From: Anaerolineae bacterium | GTDB taxonomy: Bacteria; Chloroflexota; Anaerolineae; Aggregatilineales; J027 | Assembly (NCBI GenBank): GCA_021463865.1 | Contig: JAJTXY010000003.1 | Location: forward strand, 62,001-126,000 | DNA length: 64,000 bases | Direction: 5' to 3' | Part shown: positions 8,511 through 17,681 of the stretch, one piece after another | How positions within the stretch are numbered: the stretch's first letter is position 1 | Layout of the letters: each line of letters begins with the position of its first letter | Notes under the pieces: model-generated | The model's database searches: none | What the model saw: only the letters and a program-made list of their open reading frames with translations | What the model was told of the DNA's origin: nothing | Made by a program: the position numbers and the translations under genes

Positions 8511-10592
8511 ATGTATTTGGAGAGAAATATTTTGACGACGCTGCATCCTGCTTTTGATTGGCATGAAGTCGCCCGTTTAGCTCTAACTTCCCGATTGATA
8601 GATGAATTAGAAGAACAAGAACTCGTCCCCAAAGGCCTAGTAAATTATCAATTTTCGGCACGCGGACACGAATTAGGACAGTTGTTATTAAGCCAACTGC
8701 TAACCCGCCCTCATGATGCCGCCAGCCCCTATTACCGCTCCCGCCCTTTTTTATTGGGCAGTGGGCTAACTCCCGAAGAAGCCTTTGCCTCCGACATGGC
8801 TCGTGCGGGTAGCCTGAGCGGAGGGCGAGATGTGGGGGTGGTGTTTAATATGCCCAGTCGAGGCCGAGCCACTATCTTGCCCATGGCCGGAGATGTCGGT
8901 TCGCAATATACCCCGGCGGCGGGTTGGGCACAGGCGCTTGTCTATCATGCCGAGCAGCTCAATAATCCGGACTATGCCGAAAGCATCGGCGTGGTTTGTG
9001 GGGGAGACGGCTCGGTCGCCAGTAATGGTTTTTGGTCGGCCCTGACAATTGCCACCACCCTCGAACTCCCCCTCTTATTTATGATCGAAGATAATGGGTA
9101 CGCTATTTCGGTCAAGGGGCCCGCTCAAACTCCCGGCGCGAATATTGCCGCCAATCTCGCCTCATTTGCTAGTTTGTGCGTTTGGGATGGCAGTGGTACG
9201 CATCCGATTGAAACGGCGGATTTGGTCTACAATGCGGTCAATTATGTGCGTACACAACGCAAACCCGGCCTACTTCGCCTGACCGTCCCCCGCCTATCGG
9301 GTCATTCAAGTGTGGACAATCAAGCCTATAAATCCAAAGAAATTTTGGAAGCCGAGTGGCAGCGCGACCCGATTGCAGCCTTGCATCAAGTCATGGTGCC
9401 GGATTTATTGAGTGAAGCCGAGTGGGATGCCCTTGTCGCCGATGCCAAACAGACCGTACATCAAGCTAGCGCCGCAGCATTGGCCCAACAGCAACCAGAT
9501 GTTCACCAGATTACCCGCTTCGCATTTTCTGATCCAACTCAGCCACAGAAAATGGGGGGATTGATAGTAGAGGGTATCGAACTGCCGCATGGCACGGATG
9601 TCCCTCAAATCACCGACCCCCGTCGTATCAATATGATTGAAGCTGTCCGTCGTACATTGGATGTCGAATTAACCCTCAATCCGCGCTGTGTGGTGTTTGG
9701 CGAGGATGTGGGTGAAAAAGGCGGGGTACATGCTGCGACGATGGATTTGCAGCATAAACATGGGGCTAACCGTGTGTTTGATACCAGTCTCTCCGAAGAA
9801 GGCATCATTGGGCGGGCGGTTGGTATGGCCTATGCTGGATTGATGCCTGTGCCGGAAATCCAATTTCGCAAATATGCCGACCCCGCCACTGAACAAATCA
9901 ACAATTGTGGCACGATTCGTTGGCGCACGGCGGGCAATTTCGCCGCCCCAATGGTTGTCCGTATCCCCGGCGGCTATCGTAAAATCGGCGATCCTTGGCA
10001 CAGTGTTACCAGTGAAATCGTCTTTGCCCATGCTCCCGGCTGGTTATTAGCTTTCCCTTCCAACGCTGAGGATGCGGTGGGTTTATTGCGGACGGCCTTA
10101 CGCGGCAACGACCCCGTGATTTTCTTTGAACATCGGGCTATGCTAGATGCGGCATGGGCGCGGCGACCCTATCCCGGTGACGACTATATGCTACCCTTTG
10201 GCAAAGCCAATATTATCCAAGCAGGCACAGATTTAACAGTAGTGACATGGGGCGCAATGGTTGAACGCTGCGAGGCGGCGGCCCAACCCCTCAATGCCTC
10301 TATTGAGATTATTGATCTACGCACCATCGTCCCGTGGGACAAGACAGCCGTCCTTGCCTCCGTCGCCAAAACAGGCAAGTGCTTGATTGTGCATGAGGAC
10401 ATCAGCTTAGGTGGATTTGGCGGAGAAATCGCTGCCACTATCGCCGCTGAAGCCTTTTTGGATTTGGACGGGCCAATTGAACGGGTCGCTTCGCCTTCTG
10501 TACCCGTGCCCTTCAACACTGGACTGATGGAGGGGGTTGTGCCAACCATCGCCCTAATTCGACAGAAAATGGAAGCACTCTTGGCCTTCTAA
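8511..10592 (+). CDS. 2-oxoacid (branched-chain type) dehydrogenase E1, fused alpha-beta subunits
   Basis: N-terminal TPP-binding alpha region (GGDGSVASNGFWSALTIA...EDNGYAIS) and C-terminal beta region (NPRCVVFGEDVGEKGGV...SEEGIIGRAVGMA). Confidence 0.88.
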   Translation: MYLERNILTTLHPAFDWHEVARLALTSRLIDELEEQELVPKGLVNYQFSARGHELGQLLLSQLLTRPHDAASPYYRSRPFLLGSGLTPEEAFASDMARAGSLSGGRDVGVVFNMPSRGRATILPMAGDVGSQYTPAAGWAQALVYHAEQLNNPDYAESIGVVCGGDGSVASNGFWSALTIATTLELPLLFMIEDNGYAISVKGPAQTPGANIAANLASFASLCVWDGSGTHPIETADLVYNAVNYVRTQRKPGLLRLTVPRLSGHSSVDNQAYKSKEILEAEWQRDPIAALHQVMVPDLLSEAEWDALVADAKQTVHQASAAALAQQQPDVHQITRFAFSDPTQPQKMGGLIVEGIELPHGTDVPQITDPRRINMIEAVRRTLDVELTLNPRCVVFGEDVGEKGGVHAATMDLQHKHGANRVFDTSLSEEGIIGRAVGMAYAGLMPVPEIQFRKYADPATEQINNCGTIRWRTAGNFAAPMVVRIPGGYRKIGDPWHSVTSEIVFAHAPGWLLAFPSNAEDAVGLLRTALRGNDPVIFFEHRAMLDAAWARRPYPGDDYMLPFGKANIIQAGTDLTVVTWGAMVERCEAAAQPLNASIEIIDLRTIVPWDKTAVLASVAKTGKCLIVHEDISLGGFGGEIAATIAAEAFLDLDGPIERVASPSVPVPFNTGLMEGVVPTIALIRQKMEALLAF

Positions 10593-10604
10593 GCGTACAA
10601 TGGG

Positions 10605-11447
10605 GTGTCGGAGGTTGCAGCGATGACCACACCGGATGATGGCACTCCATTTTTCGACTCTGCTTCGGTCAGTATGCTTGAAGTTGAACGTCAGCGCCTT
10701 GCTGCCTTATTAGACGCTGAAATCGGCAAGCCTATTCAGTTGCTGCTGGCTCAAGCCGCCGTCTATGAACAAAGTTTGGCGACAAATCCCCAAGCGCAGA
10801 TGGTCGCATCGGTGCTGGCAAGTTTGGCCCGCCAAGCCCTTCAACAAATCCGCGATCTAGGTGCCGCTTTGCACCCTGCTATGCTGGAATCGCTTGGATT
10901 AACGCCCGCCCTCGAATTGTTGATCGGTCAAACCCTGCGAACGACCCCACTGCGAATGGCATGGGCCATTGACCAACTACCCAAACGCCTTAGCCCTCCC
11001 GTCGAATTGGCTCTATTCCGTGCTATCCAAGATGCACTGACCCATTCTGTGCGTTACGCTACCGACGCCACACTCCGGTTGACAATGCAAAACGAGCAGT
11101 TAAGGCTGTTCTATGAAGACAACAGTCCAAGTTCAGCGGACACGGATTTTTTGAATTTTGCCATCTCAAACCTGCAATCACTTGGCGTCGAGGTTGAATC
11201 ACAATATCGGCCCAATTTTCATATGGTCGCAACATTGAATCTCCCCAAGCTGCCCTTCATGACCGAACGCGAGATTGAAGTGCTGGGTTGGTTGGCAAAA
11301 GGGCTGTCCAATAAAGAAATTGCTGCCCGTATGCAGGTAACGCCGCGCACGGTCAATTTCCACTTGGACAACATCTATTCCAAACTGAGTGTCACCTCCC
11401 GCACCGAAGCGGTGATGGTGGCACTGCGCTATGAACTGGTTAAATAA
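10605..11447 (+). CDS. Degenerate NarX-type histidine kinase-like domain fused to LuxR/FixJ HTH
   Basis: DLGAALHPAMLESLGLTPALE resembles HisKA_3 kinases; C-terminal LTEREIEVLGWLAKGLSNKEIAARMQVTPRTVNFHLDNIYSKLSVTSRTEAV-type HTH (here MTEREIEVL...). Confidence 0.85.
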   Translation: MSEVAAMTTPDDGTPFFDSASVSMLEVERQRLAALLDAEIGKPIQLLLAQAAVYEQSLATNPQAQMVASVLASLARQALQQIRDLGAALHPAMLESLGLTPALELLIGQTLRTTPLRMAWAIDQLPKRLSPPVELALFRAIQDALTHSVRYATDATLRLTMQNEQLRLFYEDNSPSSADTDFLNFAISNLQSLGVEVESQYRPNFHMVATLNLPKLPFMTEREIEVLGWLAKGLSNKEIAARMQVTPRTVNFHLDNIYSKLSVTSRTEAVMVALRYELVK

Positions 11448-11540
11448 ACAGGGTCGGGCTGGTTGTTTGCTCGTTCTGGGGAACTAGGGCAGTGTGCAAC
11501 AATCAGAACTAACCGACCTAAATATCATGGAGAACCTACC

Positions 11541-12620
11541 ATGTCCGACCAACAACTCGCTCTACTTCCCTCACTGGAAGCCGTTTTGCAAGACCCTGAT
11601 GTCATGGAAATTTTGATAGATGGTTATAACCACGTCTATGTGGATAAACACGGGGCATTTGTGGATGTGCCAACCCCCTATCAAAACAATGACCACTTGT
11701 TGACCGAAATCACGGCAATGGCCTCAGCATTGGGGCGTCGCTTGGATGAAGATCACCCGATTGCCGATTTTCGTCTGATGGAAGATGGCAGTCGGATTCA
11801 TGTGGTTTTGCCGCCAATTTCACTAAATGGGCCTGTCATGAATATCCGCAAATTTCTACGCCAACCCCTGACCCTAGATCAGCTTTTGGGCTATGGCTGT
11901 ATCAGCGAGGATATGGCTCAATTCTTAGAGGTATGTGTTTTGGGCCGAATCAATATTGGCGTATGTGGGGGAACTGGATCGGGCAAAACTAGTGTGCAAA
12001 ATATCCTGTGCCAGATGATTCCCGATGAGGAACGCATTATCACCGTCGAACATTCGGCGGAAATCCGGCTTGATAAAAAACGTCGGGTCGCTCTTGAAAC
12101 CCGTCCTGCCAATCCGGACGGGCACGGTGAGGTCTCGATGCGTGACTTGATCTCCAGTGCGACCAAGATGCGCCCTGACCGCCTTGTCATCGGGGAATTG
12201 CAGGGGGGTGAAGTCATTGACATGTTGCTTGCCATCAACATCGGCTATGATGGCAGTATCTTTAATCTACACGCCAATGGGACACGCGATGCTCTCAGCC
12301 GCCTTGAGGTGATGGCGACCACTGGTAATCCGACCCTGCCCTTGTTGGCAGTACGGGAACAAATCGCCAGCGCCGTCCAGTTGCTGACCTATCAGGAGCG
12401 AATGCGCGATGGCACACGCCGCATTATCCGTATCACAGAGGTGGTAGGCTTACAAGGCGATCAAATTCAGACGCAGGACATTTTTGAATTTCGCCAGACG
12501 GGTTATGCGGATGGCAAAATCAGCGGCTACTATACGGCGACGGGGGTAGTACCGCGTTTTATCACCAAAATCCGCAACGCCAATGTGGAGTTACCCATGA
12601 ACATTTTTGAGCCGCGCTAA
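11541..12620 (+). CDS. TadA/CpaF family secretion ATPase
   Basis: GGTGSGKTSVQN Walker A, RIITVEHSAEIRL, MRPDRLVIGELQGGEVIDML; start refined to in-frame ATG 11541. Confidence 0.88.
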   Translation: MSDQQLALLPSLEAVLQDPDVMEILIDGYNHVYVDKHGAFVDVPTPYQNNDHLLTEITAMASALGRRLDEDHPIADFRLMEDGSRIHVVLPPISLNGPVMNIRKFLRQPLTLDQLLGYGCISEDMAQFLEVCVLGRINIGVCGGTGSGKTSVQNILCQMIPDEERIITVEHSAEIRLDKKRRVALETRPANPDGHGEVSMRDLISSATKMRPDRLVIGELQGGEVIDMLLAINIGYDGSIFNLHANGTRDALSRLEVMATTGNPTLPLLAVREQIASAVQLLTYQERMRDGTRRIIRITEVVGLQGDQIQTQDIFEFRQTGYADGKISGYYTATGVVPRFITKIRNANVELPMNIFEPR

Positions 12621-12755
12621 TCTTCTGGTTGATAGGTAATTCGGCGGAATTTCGACGCGCATCGGAACAAAGGGCACTATACTCACGTTATAGATGCTAG
12701 GACTGACAAAAATCTTGGCTATGCAATTCCAATCAAGCTCAACGGGAGATTTTCC

Positions 12756-13433
12756 ATGCGCGTCGAACTGAAACACCAACCTTCCTATTCCTTAGCTGTC
12801 GTCACCCTTGCCCCCAACGAACAAGTCAAGGCCGAATCAAGTGCGATGGTGAGCTTTAGTGATGGTATCAACATCGAAACCAAAGCCGAAGGGGGTTTGT
12901 TGGGTGGCCTTAAGCGAGCCGTATCGGGCGAAAGTTTTTTCCAGAACACCTTTAGCGCTCCTCCTCAAGGTGGCGAAGTGACCTTTGCCCCATCGCTCCC
13001 CGGTGATATGCGCGTCATTCAAATGGGTGGCACGGGCGAATTTATGCTGCAAAGCGGGGCCTATATCGCCAGCGAACTCGGCATAACTACCGATACCAAA
13101 TGGGGCGGATCCAAAGGTTTCTTTGGCAGTGGCAGTCTCATTCTGATTAAAGTTGGTGGTCAGGGCCAATTGTTGATTGGTTGCTATGGCTCGATGGAAG
13201 AGCGCGTACTGGCCCCCGGTCAAAAATACAATGTGGATACCGGGCATATCGTTGGATTTGATGCCTCCATTCAATTCCAAGTTCGGAAGGTCGGCGGCTG
13301 GAAATCCACCATTTTCAGCGGCGAAGGCCTGATTTGCCAACTGACTGGGCCGGGCCGAGTCTTGATGCAAACCCGTTCAGAAGAAGCCTTCCTAAGCTGG
13401 CTGATTCCCCAAATCCCGTCCAAGAGCAACTAA
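12756..13433 (+). CDS. AIM24 / TIGR00266 family protein
   Basis: GGEVTFAPSLPGDMRVIQM...FMLQSGAYIASE...GLICQLTGPGRVLMQTR. Confidence 0.8.
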   Translation: MRVELKHQPSYSLAVVTLAPNEQVKAESSAMVSFSDGINIETKAEGGLLGGLKRAVSGESFFQNTFSAPPQGGEVTFAPSLPGDMRVIQMGGTGEFMLQSGAYIASELGITTDTKWGGSKGFFGSGSLILIKVGGQGQLLIGCYGSMEERVLAPGQKYNVDTGHIVGFDASIQFQVRKVGGWKSTIFSGEGLICQLTGPGRVLMQTRSEEAFLSWLIPQIPSKSN

Positions 13434-13449
13434 CGCACCGCTAATCTCC

Positions 13450-13488
13450 AAGACTCTGGCTGATAATTTTGTCAACCGGAGTCTTTTT
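13450..13488 (+). terminator. Intrinsic terminator
   Basis: AAGACTCTGG/CCGGAGTCTT stem followed by TTTTT. Confidence 0.9.
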
Positions 13489-13594
13489 AATTCCGCCAAA
13501 AATAATCTCAAATTCATACAACGGCCCCTTATAGGCATAGCTTTTTTAGCCTATAGTTAAGAAATTCACAAATAGACTGAGAGGGAAAATTCTC

Positions 13595-14068
13595 ATGCCA
13601 ACTCTGGATACTATGGCGGCTGATTTCCTTGCCCAAAAACGCATTGCCGTTGCGGGTATTACACGTGAAACGGACGACGCTGCCAACCTGATCTATCGCA
13701 AACTGCGTTCTACGGGGCATCAGGTGTTTGCGATTAATCCCAATACGACGATCTTCGACGGCGAACCCTGTTATCCCGATGTCAAATCCATCCCCGAAAA
13801 ACCGGATGCGGTGGTGATTGTAACCAAACCAGAAGTAACTGAGCAGATTGTCCAGCAGTGCGCGGATGCTGATATTCATTACGTTTGGATTCACCACTCA
13901 TTTATGGGCAACAGCAGTTCCGAAAAAGCTGTGCAGTTTTGCAAAGAGCATAACATCAATGTGATCGCAAATGGCTGTCCGATGATGTTCTGTGCCCCGG
14001 TGGATTTTGGGCACAAGTGTATGCGCTGGATAGGCAAAATGACCGGGAAATTGCCCAAAGAGGGTTAA
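13595..14068 (+). CDS. CoA-binding domain protein (YccU-like)
   Basis: KRIAVAGITRETDDAANLIYRKLRSTGHQVFAINPN...NVIANGCPMMF. Confidence 0.85.
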   Translation: MPTLDTMAADFLAQKRIAVAGITRETDDAANLIYRKLRSTGHQVFAINPNTTIFDGEPCYPDVKSIPEKPDAVVIVTKPEVTEQIVQQCADADIHYVWIHHSFMGNSSSEKAVQFCKEHNINVIANGCPMMFCAPVDFGHKCMRWIGKMTGKLPKEG

Positions 14069-14078
14069 TTCAAGGAAA

Positions 14079-14105
14079 GGGCGTACCCACATTATAGGTA
14101 CGCCC
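14079..14105. terminator. Terminator-like hairpin between convergent genes
   Basis: GGGCGTACC-CACATTATA-GGTACGCCC. Confidence 0.75.
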
Positions 14106-14117
14106 CTCTATGTATTG

Positions 14118-17100
14118 CTAATTCGTGGTTTGTGGCACGGTCAGAATAAAAGCATCAATCGCCACAACCCCATCAATCGCCACAATTTGCAGGGTGTGCG
14201 GGCCGGGTTCGAGATAGTCAACTACCGAACGTAGATCGAAACTGGTGGTTTCGCCACTGGTATAGATGCTGCGAACCGCCACCCCATCTATCACAATCGT
14301 GAAACTGCCCAACGCCGGATTTTCCACATACACAATCTCCGCCGATGTCCCGACGAATTCGAGCGTTAGGGTATTTTCTTCTCCGCCGCTGCTATAGAGA
14401 TAGCTACCTCCAGCAGCGGAATTGGCATCTTGGCTAGACCATTGACCAGTCCTCGCAACAGATGGGTCGTCTGATTCAACTAAGCGGCGGATGTAGACCG
14501 TTTCAGGTGTTGATGTGGGTGTTGGCGCAACCACCACTTCGGGGGTAGATTCAGCCCCGCTTGAGCCGCCCGACATCTGTCGCCATGAATCCACATTCAG
14601 CCCGCCTACGTTCCAAGGAATCCCAACTCGTTGATAAATGTGGATGCCGGTGTTCCATTGTAGGTCATTGCGCCGATAGAAATCCCCGCTTAGATAAAAA
14701 AGACCAAAGCTGTCGAGGCCGTCATCATTCCAGTCCCCGGCGACGGCATAGCCATAATCGCTCGTGCTGGGAGTCCCAATATACTGGGCAAGGTTAAACG
14801 TCGCATGGCCTTGTGACGGGGCAATATTGGTGAATGCGATAAATGGCCCACGCCGAACCCCTATCGAATCTAGGCCATCGCCATTGTAATCGCCTGCGAC
14901 GAATTGGTACTCCCCAGAGAAGCCATTTCGATCTGGCAGCACTTCGCTGACCCATTGGAAACTGATCGGCGGGGTAGGGCCGCTGGTCAGATTGCAGGCA
15001 TAATAGAGCGCAAAAACGAGGTATCCGTTCAGCGTGGCACGATCTATGACACCGAGACAATCATTGTTCGCCGACAAACTGAAACGGCCTGCGACGGGTG
15101 GCCCATTGATCCCGATCCAAATGCCTGTCCAATTGGGATTATTGCCGAGTGAGTTGGTATAGAAGAATGCCCCATCAGAATAAACCGCCGGGGTCTTTTG
15201 TCCGTCATTGTTCCAGTCCCCCATGACCCATTGACCCAGACGCGGGGTTCCTGCCGCATAGATCATGAAGTTATTCATGGACGGGGGTGGGCTTTGCAGG
15301 GTATTGATGAGGCTGACCCAGCTATAGGTCGGGTTAAATTGTCCAATCGTATCGGGTTGGGTGACATTGCACGTCACGTTATAGGTAGCAGGTGAATCCG
15401 GCGCGTTATGGGCGACTTGGACAGTAGCGGTATACACCCCCGCTGCGGATGGCGAACAAGTGATATACATCGAGTACCGCTGGACAGAACCCGCCGGAAT
15501 GGTGAATGGTGTGAATCCCGGCACAGTAATTTGCGGCGCACTCCCGCCAACCAGCGAGACCCCGGTCACATTCAACGCCGCCGTCCCACTTCCTGACATG
15601 ACCACTTCGGCAGCGGCAGGGACACCGGTCACCGTATCAATCGTAATCGGCCCCGGTGCTGGCGCAGAAATGAATCCCGGCGTTGGCCCACTGGTGACAT
15701 TACAGGTGATGGGATAGGTCGCAGGACTGCCTGCCGCATTGTGAGCCACTTGCAGGGTGCGGGTATACGCCCCAACAGCCGACGTATTGCAGGCGATGGT
15801 GATATTCTGCGTCTGACCAGAACCATCTACAATCGTAAATGGCGCAAACCCCGTCACACTAATCTGGGTAGAGCCACCTGCCACAAACGAAACCCCGGTT
15901 ACATTCAAATTCGCCGTGCCAGACTCGGAGACAACCAGATTGGTCGTCGCTGGGCTACCCACCACTTGGGAAATGCTAATCGGTTGACCGGGGGCAGGCG
16001 ACGAAGAATAAAGTGGTGTGGGGGCCGCCGTAACATTACATATAATCGGGTAGGAGGCAGGGCTACCCGGTGCATTGTGGGAGACTTGCAGGGCAGCATT
16101 AAAAGTGCCAATCGTGGATCCGCTACAACTCACAGTGATATTCTGCGTCTGGCCCGATCCGTCTACAATCGTAAATGGTGCAAACCCGGTCACGCTGATT
16201 TGCGGGGAACTACCCGCCGCAAATGCGACACCCGTTACGTTTAGGTCAGCATTGCCGCTCTCTGAAACGGTGATGGCCGTCGTGACATTGTTGCCCTGTG
16301 TGGTCGCCATCTGGATCGTGTTGCCAGCCACCGGCGAGGAGCTATAGTTGGGAGAACGGTAGCTGATACGATAGATCGCCCCAGCGAAATCATCCGAAAC
16401 GAGTAGTGCGCCATCTGGCATCTGCTGAATATCTACCGGGCGACCCGTTACACCACCGCTGCTGTTCAACCACCCTTCGGCAAATGCCTCATAACTCACC
16501 GGGATGTTGTTTTGCAGGCGCACCAACGTAATGCGGTACCCAATGGGTGAACTACGGTTCCACGAACCATGTTCCGCGATAAAAATCTGATTTCGATATT
16601 CGGTTGGGAACATAGTCCCAGTATAAAAGCGCATCCCTAGCGCTGCCACATGCGGGCCAAGATTAGTAGCGGGTGGGGTAAATTCACTGCAATTGTGAAG
16701 CGATCCATAGTCCGGGTCAGCAATCGTGCCAGCATGGCAATATGGGAAACCGAAATCCATCCCCATCGTCGGAGCATGATTGAGTTCATCCGGAGGAATA
16801 TTATCCCCCAATAAATCCCGTCCATTTTCTGTGAACCAAAGTTCGCCTGTTTGTGGATGCCAGTCAAACCCAACCGTATTGCGAATCCCGCTGGCATACG
16901 TCTCAACACCCGTGCCATCGGCATTCATCCGCAGCAGCCGATTGTAAGGGTAATTGGCCTCACAGACATTGCAGGGCGCACCCACTGGAACATAGAGGAG
17001 GCCATCTGGCCCAAACCGGATAAACTTCCAGCCGTGTTGCCAATCCGATGGGAAATTGGTATTCAGGATAACCGGGGCGGGTGGATTGTCTAGCTGGTTA

Positions 17101-17540
17101 TCAATATTGTCGAGGCGGAAAAGGCGGTTCGTCTCCATGACATAGAGCGACCCATTTCGATAGGCCACTCCGTTTGGATAAAAGAGATTAATCCCATAGA
17201 GTTGGTTTAGACGATTCGAAATGTTATAGGTCACATCGGCAACATTGTCGCCATTGGTATCACGCACCGCATACAGGGCGGCATCGTCGCGTGTACCGAT
17301 ATATAATGTTCCATTTGGGCTAAGTGCCATCGAACGTGCCCCCGGTAAATTATTGGCATATACCGAGATTTGGAAACCGGGTGGCAAATTAATGTTGCCT
17401 AGATTGATTTGGGCCGAGTCGAGGCGGGGTCTTGGCGGCTGGGTTTGACTTTGTACAGGCATCGCGGGCAAGGCTGCAAAGACAATCAGCAGCAAAATAA
17501 CCCCACTCCGAAGAGTGGCTTTTAATCTCTGTCTGAGCAT
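14118..17540 (-). CDS. Secreted glucose/sorbosone dehydrogenase-like protein with three Ig-like repeats, FG-GAP-like repeats and C-terminal beta-sandwich-like tail
   Basis: Signal peptide; LPPGFQISVYANNLPGARSMALSPNGTLYIGTR...ENGRDLLGDNIPPDELNH; GDWNNDG/GDYNGDG/GDWNDDG motifs. Confidence 0.85.
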   Translation of the reverse strand: MLRQRLKATLRSGVILLLIVFAALPAMPVQSQTQPPRPRLDSAQINLGNINLPPGFQISVYANNLPGARSMALSPNGTLYIGTRDDAALYAVRDTNGDNVADVTYNISNRLNQLYGINLFYPNGVAYRNGSLYVMETNRLFRLDNIDNQLDNPPAPVILNTNFPSDWQHGWKFIRFGPDGLLYVPVGAPCNVCEANYPYNRLLRMNADGTGVETYASGIRNTVGFDWHPQTGELWFTENGRDLLGDNIPPDELNHAPTMGMDFGFPYCHAGTIADPDYGSLHNCSEFTPPATNLGPHVAALGMRFYTGTMFPTEYRNQIFIAEHGSWNRSSPIGYRITLVRLQNNIPVSYEAFAEGWLNSSGGVTGRPVDIQQMPDGALLVSDDFAGAIYRISYRSPNYSSSPVAGNTIQMATTQGNNVTTAITVSESGNADLNVTGVAFAAGSSPQISVTGFAPFTIVDGSGQTQNITVSCSGSTIGTFNAALQVSHNAPGSPASYPIICNVTAAPTPLYSSSPAPGQPISISQVVGSPATTNLVVSESGTANLNVTGVSFVAGGSTQISVTGFAPFTIVDGSGQTQNITIACNTSAVGAYTRTLQVAHNAAGSPATYPITCNVTSGPTPGFISAPAPGPITIDTVTGVPAAAEVVMSGSGTAALNVTGVSLVGGSAPQITVPGFTPFTIPAGSVQRYSMYITCSPSAAGVYTATVQVAHNAPDSPATYNVTCNVTQPDTIGQFNPTYSWVSLINTLQSPPPSMNNFMIYAAGTPRLGQWVMGDWNNDGQKTPAVYSDGAFFYTNSLGNNPNWTGIWIGINGPPVAGRFSLSANNDCLGVIDRATLNGYLVFALYYACNLTSGPTPPISFQWVSEVLPDRNGFSGEYQFVAGDYNGDGLDSIGVRRGPFIAFTNIAPSQGHATFNLAQYIGTPSTSDYGYAVAGDWNDDGLDSFGLFYLSGDFYRRNDLQWNTGIHIYQRVGIPWNVGGLNVDSWRQMSGGSSGAESTPEVVVAPTPTSTPETVYIRRLVESDDPSVARTGQWSSQDANSAAGGSYLYSSGGEENTLTLEFVGTSAEIVYVENPALGSFTIVIDGVAVRSIYTSGETTSFDLRSVVDYLEPGPHTLQIVAIDGVVAIDAFILTVPQTTN
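15358..16350 (-). repeat. Three tandem ~330-bp units encoding Ig-like (choice-of-anchor-D-like) repeats; boundaries approximate
   Basis: Repeated LNVTGVxFxxGxxxQISVTGFAPFTIVDGSGQTQNIT...VxHNAxGSPAxYPIxCNVT; units 1 and 2 visibly near-identical in DNA. Confidence 0.85.
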
Positions 17541-17681
17541 AAGTGAATCACCCCATTAAGACTTGAATCAAGACGATATTTTTTTATGGTAGAGAAGAAA
17601 ATCCGCCGCCTCCACTTACATTTGATTTAATTACCCAAATATTGCCGGATCAAAACAAAATCCCGACAAACCTGAACAGTC

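Noticed and set aside
12837-13370. 177-aa ORF antisense to the AIM24-family gene
   Set aside because: Shadow ORF of a recognised coding sequence; no coherent domain signal.
15741-16244. 167-aa + strand ORF within the sorbosone dehydrogenase-like gene
   Set aside because: Its internal similarity derives from the Ig-like repeats on the other strand.
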